A stretch of DNA of 64,000 bases, taken from contig NW_008708898.1 of assembly GCF_000327385.1 (NCBI RefSeq), positions 2,575,189 through 2,639,188 of the forward strand, given 5' to 3'. Source of the stretch: Lottia gigantea. Taxonomy: Eukaryota; Mollusca; Gastropoda; Lottiidae. Within the stretch, counting starts at the first letter, position 1; each line of letters starts with the position of its first letter. Of this stretch, positions 1-11,700 are shown piece by piece. Under the pieces are notes generated by a model. It had not been told where the DNA came from. It ran no database searches and saw nothing but the letters and a program-made list of their open reading frames with translations. A program made the position numbers and the translations under genes.

Positions 1-614
1 TCGGATGCTTACAAGATCACTCTGGAAAATAATATCAGATGCCAACAAGATCACTCTGGAAATAATGTCAGATGCCTACAAGATCACTCTGGAAATAATG
101 TCAGATGCTTACAAGATCACTCTGGAAATAATGTCGGATGCTTACAAGATCACTCTGGAAATAATGTCAGATGCCTAATAAGGGCACTCTGGAAATAATG
201 TCAGATGCTTACAAGATTACTCTGGAAATAATGTCGGATGCTTACAAGATCACTCTGGAAAATAATATCAGATGCCAACAAGATCACTCTGGAAATAATG
301 TCAGATGCCTACAAGATCACTCTGGAAATAATGTCAGATTTTGTCTGATAGTTAGCGCCAATGTCACCCTGGCAATTATATCAGATTTTGTCTGATAGTT
401 AGTGCCAATGTCATACTGGGAATAATGTCAGAATCTTTTTGATAGTTAATGCCAAATTACTCTGGAAATTATTTCAGATTCTGTCTGATAGTTAGTGCCA
501 GTGTCATCCTGGAAATAATGTCAGATTCTGTATGACAATTTGGTACAATGTCACCCTGGAAATAATGTCAGATTCTGTATGACAATTTGGTACAATGTCA
601 CCATGGAATTAATG
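1..614. repeat. 33-bp and 47-bp related minisatellite array (cut by window edge)
   Basis: Ten units of 33-34 bp (starts 1, 35, 68, 101, 134, 167, 201, 234, 268, 301) are followed by six units of 46-47 bp (starts 334, 381, 428, 474, 521, 568). Both unit types begin TCAGAT and end CTGGAAATAATG, so the 33-mer looks like the 47-mer with about 14 bp lost from its middle. Positions 1-100 and 234-333 appear identical, giving a seven-unit higher-order repeat of 233 bp. The array lies in the Groucho intron after exon 4 and continues past the left edge. The open frame across it is a by-product of the 33-bp (11-codon) period. Confidence 0.95.
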
Positions 615-1401
615 CCTAAAATACCATTAATAACATCCAGGAATAATCCATTGTTCCTTTAATAGAAGCTTACTAAGTAGTGGTATTGAAGGTAAAATCC
701 CCTGGCCTACACGACAATCGACCAGTATCACATTTAAATGAATAAAACATGATCATTGATCAGAGGAAATAAAAACAACAATAAAATGTTTCTTAATTCA
801 TTATGAGTAATTTGAGCTTCTTTCTCTCTGTCTTAATAACATTATATCAGATCAACTCCACTAATTTACTGCTTTAACAAGAAAATCTGGCAAATATAAA
901 TAATGCAAAGCAAAGACCATGATAATATTGGTCAGAGCTATTGATTTTGTCTAAGTTTTGTTTTATTAATAGTTTTCTATGAGCTTATTGAGCTAGAAGA
1001 TTGAAAAGATTTCTCTTTATTGATACAATTTTTATTTCTTTGTCTTTGAGACAATTTTATGCATTTCTTTTCAAAGCCTAATTTTTATACTGAGACGAAT
1101 ATTATTTCTATTTTTTATAGAAAAAATACATAAATTCTTTTTTATCACTTTTCTTTCTGAAATTGTTCGTTAACTTTGACAGTTATTTTAGTTTGAATAC
1201 CTCGGAAACTTGTTGAAAAATCTCTGGTATCAGGTTGTTGCATTATAAAATAATAGGCCTACCAAGATGCATTTGGTCAGGGGCCAAACAATCAAAATTT
1301 GTATCAAAAATCATACAGGAGCCTTGGTGTCATGCTTGCTGAAAGAAACTCTGTGTCCCTTCTCTCAGTTCTCAAAATATAGAAATAGGGATGGTGCTTA
1401 C
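615..1401. other. Groucho intron sequence, no further feature seen
   Basis: AT-rich intron DNA between the minisatellite and exon 4. I looked for the next Q-domain exon (TEIAKRLN, QEHQQQV) on the minus strand and did not find it. Confidence 0.6.
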
Positions 1402-1446
1402 CTGTTTATGCATTTCAACATTTAATCCATATGACATTTCATAATA
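1402..1446 (-). CDS. groucho/TLE: Groucho/TLE coding exon 4
   Basis: This 45-nt phase-0 exon encodes exactly [15 protein letters not shown], residues 59-73, which is nearly invariant in Groucho/TLE proteins. The acceptor is a C/T-rich tract ending TTCCATTTCAG and the donor is GTAAGC. The following exon lies to the left of the window. Confidence 0.97.
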
Positions 1447-4400
1447 CTGAAATGGAAGAGGAAAGTGACATATTAGACAACTAGTGGAAACATCAGATTA
1501 AGATCTAAGTGAATACAGGGACAGGAGGTTGATAATGAAATGACCTCTGATAAATTAATAGGAAAATTAGAGGTATTACTTCTGTGAAAGTATAATGTTT
1601 CTGACTGATGTTTGATAAAAAGGCTGAAAAGTTTATTAGAAATTATTTTCTGAGGAACAATTTTCAAAGATCTGTGAAGTCTACCCAGAATTTCATCAAG
1701 AATATTTTTAACTCGTTGCTGTTCATAATAAGGCCAGTAGATCAATGTCATTTGCTCTGTCTGTGTGTCACAATGCTCATGAAGTCTTTAATATGTTCAT
1801 TGAAAAAAGGAATATTTCTGAGGTTACAAGCAGCCTTTCATGAGTATGTTTTTTGTATGTCTAGTCAGCATTGAATGTGATTATATAAATTCTATGAGAA
1901 TTAATATTCAATTCTTATAAAAATTGATTTTATGAGTTGATGTTTTATTGTTTTGATTGTTTTAATTTAATAAGAAAAGAAATAAGTTTATTGTTCAGGG
2001 GATATTTTTACAGTTAACACTCTTTCTGAGGTATTATCATTGTTTGCCTGCCAATCATGGTATCACAATGACAAGTTTCATCACAATACCAAGATCAATC
2101 AACACTCGTAACATGCAAACTTTCATGTCCAGGCCAAATTAATCCCTCCCAAAAGCCAATATGTGCAGTTAGATATAATTATTCAGACCAAAGATTGGCT
2201 TGAGCAGTGAAGGAGAAAAGATAAAAGCGAGAAAGAAAAAATCAATAAATAGCAGGCAAGTTTAACACAAGACAGTCGGCAGTGCAATGTAATCAGAAAA
2301 TTAAAGCTGTGCTATGATTATTTCTCTCTAGTCAAGACGTTCAGCAAACGACAAAAGATTAGACTAGCTTGGTATAAAGAAAATCCAAGCACCACTTAGA
2401 TAAAGATAAGGGTCTCTCTTGAAGGAAATTATCTCTTCTTTTGCGTGAATTCACATGGTCTTGTAGCTAAATTATGCAGTTATTGGCAGTGTGCTATTTT
2501 TGACATCATTTTAACGGCTACTTGGAAGAGGAAGCCGAGAAACAATTGATAAGCAGGTGTAGATTGAAGAGGAGAAAATAAACAATAAATATTTTCTCTG
2601 TGTATTTATTTTTACTCTGGCTACTTCACTATCTTAATTAGTTCATTCACACAGATTGTATTGTTTTGTCATTCACCTACTTGAAAATCCCACTCAAGTC
2701 TGAGGTAGTGGATATACATTTTGATACAAAATTCTTATTTTGCAAGTTCTTTGGGAGGATAGTTTGACCAGGTTTATAAATTAGTCTTATTATGAAAATT
2801 TTAGGCTAAAATGATAGTTGAGGCTTTTATAGCGGGGGAAAAACTCAAACTGAACTGTTAGAATTGACAAATTGAAGTTTGAAATTCATTAGGTAGATGT
2901 ATGGAGTAAAATTTGTTATTCTTTTTAAAGAAAATTTAACTTGATTACACAATTTTAATTATTATATTAAATTTAACAGTGTGAAACAGATGGATATAAA
3001 TTCTGATACAGTATTTGAATTAATTCTGATTTAGGTACTCGTACTTTTCTGCAAAGTCTTACGTGACCTCTGCTTAATCCTCATATTGATCATGTGCTAG
3101 ACTTTGCCTTGCACATCTACAGCTTTTCACAGTACTCAAACTTTTACTTTATTATATTTCCTCCAAATGTTTCAATACATGTCTTAAGTCTCAAAATTCG
3201 CATGAAATACATTCAGAAAAAGATATCTCTATTTCAATATTCCAGCAGAAAGAAACTATTAGTTGATCTGCCAATCTTAGAATTAACTGGATCAGTTAAC
3301 TAAGTTGCTGTAGACTTGCCAATAGCCTTTTTCTTACATTTCATTAATTTAGTTAAGAATGCTCCAATTCCAATAAACGAATACATAAAGCAGATAAGAT
3401 TATCAAGTTATTTCTAGATTCACCAATTGGCTTCAATTTAAAGATAGTAGTTTATAGGAAATGTTATCTTTTGTTGCCTCATCGTTTCCCGACATTTGTT
3501 TCAAAACCAGTTGTTGTCTGCTATCAATTTAAGGTACATAGTCTGTGAAATTCAGCTGCACTTTCATTATTTTATAAAACATTGATTTTCAATTTCAGAG
3601 TAATTTTGAGGTAATATATAATGAATATAATCTTTTTGATCTTTAGTTCCTTAGAAGTTTTATGGAATTTCCATCTTAACTTCACATTAAAATAGATACT
3701 TGTTGCCTTTGCCCTAACATTTATTCATAATGGTCAAAATTGCTGATATGGTCCTGAAATTTTGACAATAATATTGTAAAAATCCAATTACAGTGGTTTC
3801 GTGCTTTCAGGTCAAATAAAACAACAGGAAGTAAAACTCCATTAATATAATTCTACTAGATCTGAGTAAATTATAATTAAGTAATTTATAGTTTTCTGTA
3901 GGGCAAATAGTTTAGTGAGTATTATGGTGAATATTTTGACCTGTTTTTATCCCAGTAAAACGGACATTAAGATGTAATCTATAGTTCATTAGTATTGTAT
4001 AATTATATATACTTGGTCAATAACTACCTATTAATTATCAGTTATTATCTTCCTTATTACATCCATACCTTTCTACCTGATAGAAAGATGGTGATACTGT
4101 GGCTCAAGAGAGGGGCTTGTTCCTAGTTATATAGAAGGGGTAAGGTGGAAAAGTGAACACAAAACCAAACCAACAAGTCCTAATGGTTAATCAAAAATTA
4201 ATTGGATGTAGCTGGCAATTTAAATAAAAATTAATAACAATGAATCTAAATATCAAAGCTATGGTTTTTGATTTTGTACGGAATACTTTGAATATTGATA
4301 CTTACCATCACATAGTGTCTTTGCATTTCAGTTTTTTCTTGAGCCAGTTTTTCACAGTCCATTTTCAGACTAAAAGAGACAATTACAAACAGTTAAATAC

Positions 4401-7400
4401 AAGAGCAGCTTTCAAAAGCAAATATTTAAAGGCCAGCTCCATTCAGCGCACACTTACCAACTGGGCACCTCTTGTGGCTTTCTGCAGAGCTACTAACTGT
4501 AAACAATATGGCATCTAGATGTCAAATTCAGTTTTTTCGCAAACATTGTCCATAAAAAAAGATTTGTTTTTAGTTTTTTGTGCGAATTTGATCATAAACA
4601 TCCCAAGAACCAAAATCACAGATTGATGCTTTTCCACTTAACACTTATGGTACACTTACTTGTGATACTGTGCTTGGAGAAAACTGAATTCTTCTTTAAT
4701 ACGATCACATGATTCTGATACTGTAAATTTTATAGGCTGGCCTGGTGTATTCTACAAAAAAGCAAAATAAAGAATTAGTGTTTTGATTTTTGTGAAGTTT
4801 AGGATCACATGACATTTAGTTTCCAAGCTTGGGTCTTAAACACATTTTGCCAGTGTTAGGGTGTATTGAGTCTCAATGAAAGCACTGGCCTAGGTCACAG
4901 AGCAATAGATAAGTCTATTAATTATGTGAAAATTAGTTAGTCATTAGTATGATTTTAGTTGAAAAGACACACACACAAACATACACTGCATGTTATATAA
5001 TATACTGTATATAGCCATGGCACCAGTATTGATCCTCAAGTTGGGCCCCTTTTATTTATACAGGTGCAACAGGACCTCAATCTATTTATCTTTCATTTTG
5101 CAAACACTAAATTCAGCTTCTGAGGATCCACGATTTATCATACTGAAGACATGTTTTCAATTTATCTGTTCTTTAACCAAAAGTGTCAGTTTAAAATGAG
5201 AGATTTCTTGTGTCATAGGTCTAATGCTCATGTCTTAAAAGATTTTGAAAGTCCAAATTCAGTATTTTCTACAAAATTATGTTTAAATTTACTCTGCAAC
5301 AATAGACTTCAGTTTGCACTGATTGCAGCATTAATTAAGCCTAATTCAGTTCACAGGAATGGTTCTACAAATATGCCTAACTTAACTTTGTAACTAATTT
5401 CTATTCAGAACAATTCACTACCATTATGCTATAATTGGAGCAGAACAAATTGATATAGAATGACTATATAACTTAATCAATATCATTCAATTTACCAGTC
5501 AAATTACCAGTTTGTTGAATATACATTTCTATATATTGATTAATGACACAATGTGAGAAAGGGGTCAAAGGTCATTGTTCAGGATATGATAAATCATATT
5601 TCATCAAATTCATAAGCTTAAAGGTGCCAGTCTGTATATCAATTGGTTTAGTGATGCATGGGTACCTTCATTGCTGAGGAGAACCCATTTGTGCGGAAAT
5701 TGATTGACTGACTTCCATGCTTCAGTAAAAGAATCAGTCTTACAAATGGATGCCAGGAAATGTATTATCTTCTCTGATATCACAGACCAATGGCTTTTAA
5801 TGGAAAGATTAAAGCGTGTTGGGAAGGTTTATGCACAAATGTCATCTAGTCTAGTTCAAAATATTTATAATATTCAACTCCAGTTTGTGCTGGGCAATGG
5901 TCTATCTGTTGATAATGTTTTCAAACTATTGTTTACATAGTTTCATTAGCTCTTAATTTTCGTACCGGTAGTGTTTATTCAATAAGTCACTAAGTTGAAC
6001 ACATATTCCTGGATCTGCCTATCGTGAGATGGTTACAAGCTAAACTGATCCTGACCACCAAACTATTGGTAGCAAGTTAGATTGTTGTCTGCATGGCGAT
6101 TAGGTGCTGTGGGTTCGAATCCTCCTTTATAAGTTGAAACAAATTCTGATGTCATAACCAGTTCCTCTATCCCCTTATGTTCAGTTTGTTGAAATGTTAC
6201 TTTTATATTTGTGTGATCTGATGACAAGCCCTCTGTTCAAAGGCGATACATAAAGAAACAAACTATTAAAGTTTATTCTTAAAAACAACAACACTGAATA
6301 ACTAATTAGACTTGAAGTGAAACATTTGATGAAGCATGAAGTAAAATAAACTAGTCTGAACCATCTGTTCCTTCTTCTTCATTGTCATTCAAAACTCAGA
6401 CTTGAAGATTGTAATGAGAATATAATGTGCTTGAAACTCAAGTTTTTACTTTATTCAAATATTAGTCGATAACACTCTGACTACCAAACTCTAGTCATGA
6501 ATTATTTTTATGATGGTCATTAAAAAACAGTTTGACAATTCGACAAGCTACAAATTGAACTGGTTTATTCTTCAATGGCTGACCTTAGTAACCTCTTGTA
6601 TGAAAATAAAATTGTATAAAATGTGTTACTTGTCTAAATTTAAAGCTATTTACAAATTTTTTGGGGGCATAATTTGGTCAACACCCATGATTTTTACCCT
6701 ATTCTTAAGAGTATTGAGCATTTAATATTTAGAGTGATTCTTCAATATAGATCAGACAAAAATTGATATTGATAACAGGATCTGATTTTAATGATAGGCA
6801 GTAATCCAGGATTTTGGATAATTCAAAATAGTCAATCATATTCAACAGGTATATTCTATATAGGCTCCTTTCATCAAATAAGATGGCCGACATTGGGATA
6901 TTCGAAATGAAGATGACAGAGGTAATGTGTCTTGGTTCTTGGATAGGATGAAGAGCTGAGGTTTTGCATATCTATGGCAATGAATTTTATCTGGAATGCC
7001 TAACGCCAAAAGCATCAGCTGGTAGATGACTTTGTTAATTCTGTTAAAATCCCTAAATACTATCATCTGGCACCTTTTACAGAGAATTCAACAGTTGAAA
7101 ATTGATAACTATCAGGCATATCAGTCGTTTGTCCAAATTTGATGCTGAAAATTGAGAATACAAAACTGAATTCATTTCTAGCTTCAATGCTTACTTACTA
7201 GGCTGTATCAGAAAACATTACACAATATTCAAAACTATATATTGTGCTCAATCAGCCCCTTGTGTGCAAAGATGCGTAATTTAACAGTTACAATACCACA
7301 GAGGTAACATTCCACAAACGCTCTTGATCAAAACGCTTTGATTTAGTTTTTAGTGATTTAAATCATATTTCTCTAGTAGTTTTTATAAACAATTATTAAT

Positions 7401-10400
7401 TGTTTTGTACTCAACCATACATAGGCCTTATAAGAAATAAAAGTAGAGCTAAATATGTTCACTAGGTCAAGAGCAATTTCTACCCATTCAATCATTTATG
7501 ACACTTAAGTAGTCCAATGTATCTTTCTTATTGAACACATACAAACTATAGCCAGTATTTCAAAGGACAATATTTCACTAGCAGTTTATATACAAGTTCA
7601 ATAATATACAAGCAATATCAATGATATTCAACAAGTCTCATATTGATTACATAGATCAGATCATCTAGTCTTTCAATCACTAATCATTCAATTCTGGATG
7701 ACAGAGTCTAGAGAATTTAGCAGTCAATGAAGCGTAAGATGATGTATTATGCATTTGGACTCAATAATCCTGTCTTATTAATTGATCCGAGCTGTTATCA
7801 TCCATAACACACAATGTTTAATGAATTTTAAATGTGTTTGAAATTGATGAAAGATATCAATGCAATTTTTTTACAGATTCTAGACAGCAGGCACCAACTT
7901 CTGCACTAATTTATGTCATTGTGTTCTTTGGTGTATAAACAAAACGCTAAAAACAAATAACTCAATTTTGAACTGGTTCAAAATAATGGCCATTAAGGGG
8001 ACTTTTTCTTTAAAGCCTGATCCCTAATCCATTTTGTTAACAGGTCTTCAATAGATACTGTCCATAACACAGTTTCCAATATTCAGCCTGTGAGAAAGTT
8101 TCAAGGTTTGAGTACACACAAGAATCTCACTCAAATAATGCTTATGTATTTCAAACACTTTAGATGCCTAACCTGAATCATTTTCATACACATAAATTAA
8201 ATCTGCATACTTAAATAATATATCATCAAAAATGCCAAAAAGGAGCATCATGCCAAGCACAATTGCCATGACCTAATTATAAAGCACTTATAGCCAATCT
8301 TATAGCTGTAATAATGGATAGTTCCATCTAAGTTGTTCATAATCTTGAGACTATTCCAGCAATTTGTTGATCAATATTACTAAAGAAAATGATTTGCCTG
8401 GTAGTTGTCTGTACACACGACTCACAGACATAATGAAATTGGTATAAGAAGTTGAGATAATTGAGGTCATTGTTGATCTACAGCTGAGTATTTAACGATA
8501 ACCATATTCACTCAGGCACTGGCAAAGCTCTTCCAATGACCCAATTGTCAGTACATACAGTAGACAGTTTCTTATCATGAACACTGGCTGGACCTGATTC
8601 ATAAACACATACAGGACCTAATCATAACATATATGGTATCTACTCGTAGACTGGGAGGACCTTATCATAGAACACTGACATCTTAACTGTACACACTGGC
8701 AGAACCTTATCCAGGACCTAATCATAGACACTGGCAGAACAGGACACTGGTAGGACCTTATCGTAATGGTTGGACTACTAATCATAAACACACACAGGAC
8801 CTAATGTTGAACACTGACAATAACAGTACAGATATTGATAGCAGCTAATTAAAGATACTGGCAGGACCTTATCATAAATGTTGACAAGACCTAATAATGG
8901 ACACTGGCAGCACCATATCATAGACACTAACAGGACCTAATAAAATATACTCATAGACACTGGCAAGAGGTCATCAAGGACAGTGGCATCATCATAACAT
9001 AGACACTGACAGGACCTTATCAAGGGAGCTATACATAGACTCTAGCAGGTCCTAGTCTAGAATCTAATCATAGACATGCAAGAACTAATATTAGATATAT
9101 ATTAGATGCCCGGGTAAGACACAATAATGCACACCGACAGGACCTTATCACATGACACTGGCAGAACCTTATCACAGAACACTGGTAGGATCTAATCAAA
9201 GACACTGGCAGGACCTAAGCATAGGCACTGGCAGAACCTAAGCATAGGCACTGGTAGGATCTAATCAAAGACACTGGCAGAACCTTATCACAGAACACTG
9301 GTAGGATCTAATCAAAGACACTGGCAGGACCTAAGCATAGGCACTGGCAGAACCTAAGCATAGGCACTGGTAGGATCTAATCAAAGACACTGGCAGGACC
9401 TTAGCATAGGCACTGGTAGGATCTAATCAAAGACACAGGCAGGACCTAAGCTTAGGCACTGGTAGGATCTAATCAAAGACACTGACAGGACCTAAGCATA
9501 GGCAAGGGTAGGATCTAGTCAAAGTCTCTGGTAGGTCCTAAGCATAGACACTGGTAGGACCTAAGCATAGACACTGGTAGGACCTAATCAAAGACACTGA
9601 CAAGACACTTCCTGGATATTATCATAGGAACTGGCATGACATACTCATAGACATTGACAGGACCTAAGCATAGACACTGGCAGAACCTCAGCATAGGCAC
9701 TGGTAGGATCTAATCAAAGACACTGGCAGGACCTAAGCATAGATACTGACAGGACCTAAGCATAGACACAGGTAGGACCTAATCAAAGACCCTGGCAAGA
9801 CACTTCCTGGACATTATCATAGGAACTGACAGGACATTCATAAACACTGGTAGGACCTCATCATAGACACTAATAGTACCTTATCATAGACACTGGTAGG
9901 ACCTAATCAAAGGCACTGGAAGGACCTTATAATAGACAGTGGCAGGACATAATAATTGACACTGATGGCCTTCAAATTGTTGGCTTGTTATGTGAGTAAC
10001 CACTTATTTCGACTAACACCAAATTACTTCTGGTAATTGCATTACCAATGTGATAACAATGATATAGATCCCAGTGAGTTTACTCCAGGTTATCTCTCAT
10101 CGTAAATACCACCATGTTGAGCCAGTATATAACAGTATATGGAGTGATTAAATTGAAATATAATTGATCCATTTTGAGTAACAACAATAATTATATAAGC
10201 CTACTTTGGTTCATATTGACATATTTCCAAGTCACAGGGGTCATCTTAAACCCTTCTCACCCGAATAATCCCTCTTGTTTGCCACAGTATCATTTTCTCT
10301 GAATATATACACTGAGCAATAACAATATTAATACACCCCAGTTCATATTGACCTCATCATCTGTGTTATCATTCATCTGGAACCGTTATCCCGTTAAATA

Positions 10401-10545
10401 AGGGCAATAAGCAAATAATATACCGGTTTAACCATAATATAACCTTCCTTACTCATTCGATATGGCTCAGTGATTAAATCAAAACATCAAAGAGAGTAAT
10501 AGATGATTTATAACCCTGTTTACTTACATGTCTGTTAGGATACAT
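1402..10545 (-). CDS. groucho/TLE: Groucho/TLE transcriptional corepressor, 5' part of gene (4 coding exons, partial)
   Basis: Groucho/TLE proteins are nuclear corepressors that tetramerise through an N-terminal Q domain and are recruited by TCF/LEF, Hairy/Hes, Runx and similar factors. Four minus-strand exons splice in frame (10528-10545, 4660-4751, 4306-4369, 1402-1446) to give 73 residues: start MYPNRH, then [41 protein letters not shown], and [15 protein letters not shown]. These match the opening of the family's Q domain almost residue for residue (vertebrate TLEs begin MYPQ.RHP and read [32 protein letters not shown]). All introns have GT..AG ends, and the exon 2/3 junction splits an Asn codon. 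Introns are about 5.8 kb, 290 bp and 2.9 kb. The next expected exon (TEIAKRLN...) was not found, so the gene continues past the left edge. Seen: exons and splice sites. Known: family role. Inferred: that the gene is intact beyond the window. Confidence 0.95.
1447..4305. other. Groucho intron 3, no further feature seen
   Basis: About 2.86 kb of AT-rich sequence between exons 4 and 3. No protein motif, tandem repeat or recognisable transposon was seen. Short open frames here look like chance. Confidence 0.6.
4306..4369 (-). CDS. groucho/TLE: Groucho/TLE coding exon 3
   Basis: This 64-nt exon completes Asn37 and encodes residues 38-58, [20 protein letters not shown] then M. The acceptor reads TTGTCTCTTTTAG just above 4369 and the donor GTAAGT lies just below 4306. 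Heptad-like Leu/Met spacing fits the Q-domain coiled coil. Compared with the usual [21 protein letters not shown] there are only conservative changes. Confidence 0.96.
4660..4751 (-). CDS. groucho/TLE: Groucho/TLE coding exon 2
   Basis: This 92-nt exon encodes residues 7-36: [18 protein letters not shown], then [12 protein letters not shown], plus two bases of a split codon. The acceptor is a T-rich tract ending TTTTTTGTAG at 4752 and above; the donor is GTAAGT at 4654-4659. This is the first helix region of the Q domain, which takes part in the coiled-coil tetramer. The stretch before PIKF is shorter than the vertebrate APHQPGQP. Confidence 0.95.
6040..6290 (+). repeat. tRNA-derived SINE-like element in Groucho intron 1
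   Basis: Positions 6066-6124 resemble a tRNA-derived RNA polymerase III promoter: an A-box-like TGGTAGCAAGTTAG and, about 40 bp on, a B box GGTTCGAATCC. The roughly 165 bp that follow would be the non-tRNA body. Ends and target-site duplication could not be fixed. It differs from the other SINE family in this window. It is not a functional tRNA gene, since no acceptor-stem pairing was found. Confidence 0.6.
8560..9970. repeat. 23-bp minisatellite array in Groucho intron 1
   Basis: Roughly 1.4 kb of tandem units of about 23 bp of the type GACACTGGCAGGACCTAATCA, alternating GGACCTAAGCATAG and GGATCTAATCAAAG versions. The centre (about 9160-9780) is regular and the flanks are divergent. A block of about 116 bp (five units) starting at 9162 recurs at 9278, and a longer variant with ACACTTCCTGGA..ATTATCATAGGAACTG occurs near 9600 and 9800. 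Confidence 0.93.
10528..10545 (-). CDS. groucho/TLE: Groucho/TLE coding exon 1 (6 codons, MYPNRH)
   Basis: The start codon is the reverse complement of CAT at 10543-10545, followed by five codons (YPNRH) and a GTAAGT donor at 10522-10527. The family opens MYPQ.RHP, so this is the expected first coding exon in a shortened form. It ends in phase 0, matching exon 2. It is far too short to appear as an open frame and rests on motif, donor and phase together. The 5'UTR continues toward higher coordinates and its start is not visible. Confidence 0.85.
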
Positions 10546-11400
10546 TTTCACTTCCTGTTTTTGTATATATAATTCCTGCAAATGTCTAGAATTTTAGCAG
10601 CACTATTAAAGCACAAGACAAGTAGCCTTTCTAATCCATTTCTAACGTCATACAGAATGGCAGTAAAAAACGCGAAACAAATTCATCAAATGGAGGAATG
10701 AGAGTTGGTTTTTCTATCGCTCGATAATCCAAGTAACTAAAACACGAGTAAAGTCGAACGTGTCTTCATAGTATCCTTCATTTAACGATCATTCATAAAA
10801 TTAGCACACATCGCTACATTCACATTGGCTTTCTGTTATTGGTAACATTCGTACAGGACTTGATAGCACAATCTGTGTATATAACTATGTTACGGGAACT
10901 AAGCAATATAGATATACACTGTAAAAAATATACCGTTATTCTACACACATTGTTTCCATGTCAGAAAAGCAGAAAAGAAAAAAGTGAGTGTGAACAGGCT
11001 ATTGATAATACCACACACATCAACATAATCTAAACCATCGTACAATCCACTAACAATGCTAGAAAGCAAATATAACTTTCCATATATGGAAACGAATGAT
11101 TGGCCATATCAACAAGAGACGCCATTTTCGCTTCAATTTCAACCCACGTGGGGTAGATGATTATTCACAAAAGGCGGAGACTGGGCAGGACTTACTTGGC
11201 AATCAAACACCTTTCATGCATACATTAATGTCCATCAAAGTAACGTGGTGAAGAATCCACTCTTTATCACGTACAGCCATAATAATGGCTTTGATTACAT
11301 AATTTTCTGCGCAACAAATTGATTATATGCAGGCATGTGCATATAGTACAATGCCATACCGGTTTGTTTGCATTGTATATCTATCAAGGTTGTTAGTGTT
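10546..11400. other. Upstream of Groucho start codon: 5'UTR/promoter region, unresolved
   Basis: This stretch must contain 5'UTR of the minus-strand Groucho transcript or an intron within it. No TATA box or initiator could be assigned. A possible acceptor (minus strand TTTGCAG followed by GAATT, exon side beginning at 10575) could mark a spliced 5'UTR. This is inference only. Confidence 0.35.
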
Positions 11401-11700
11401 GTCATCACTGCATTGTCCAGACCAGGACTGGCTTCACTTGGTCATGTGTCATGGGGTATAGGAATAGGCTATCTCTCCTGCTTTTTCTGGAAGGAATAGT
11501 TCCATCGAGCCATGGACCATACAGGCCAAGTCTGAACCAGTTAACTGATTCCAATACCGGTGGCAAAACCATACATAACGATTGGATGGTATTAATTGCG
11601 CCACGTGGTTTTGACAAACAACTGTCAAATAAAAACTCCTCCCATTTCCTCCATCTGAAAATCATAGATGTAACATATTGGAAAACGAAACATTAAAAGC
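11400..11700. other. GC-richer patch with open frames on both strands, unrecognised
   Basis: Base composition is more balanced than the surroundings. Frames of 86 codons (minus, 11405-11665) and 81 codons (plus, 11451-11696) overlap each other. Neither resembles a family I know and no convincing splice sites bound them. It may be an upstream regulatory region of Groucho or chance. Confidence 0.25.

Noticed and set aside
171-395. 74-codon plus frame with DAYKITLEIMS repeats
   Set aside because: It is the 33-bp (11-codon) minisatellite read in frame; no start context or homology.
4240-4518. 92-codon plus frame
   Set aside because: It overlaps Groucho exon 3 on the opposite strand; only the minus reading is meaningful.
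6066-6124. tRNA gene
   Set aside because: A and B boxes are present, but no acceptor-stem pairing or anticodon arm could be drawn and a non-tRNA body follows, so it is SINE-like.
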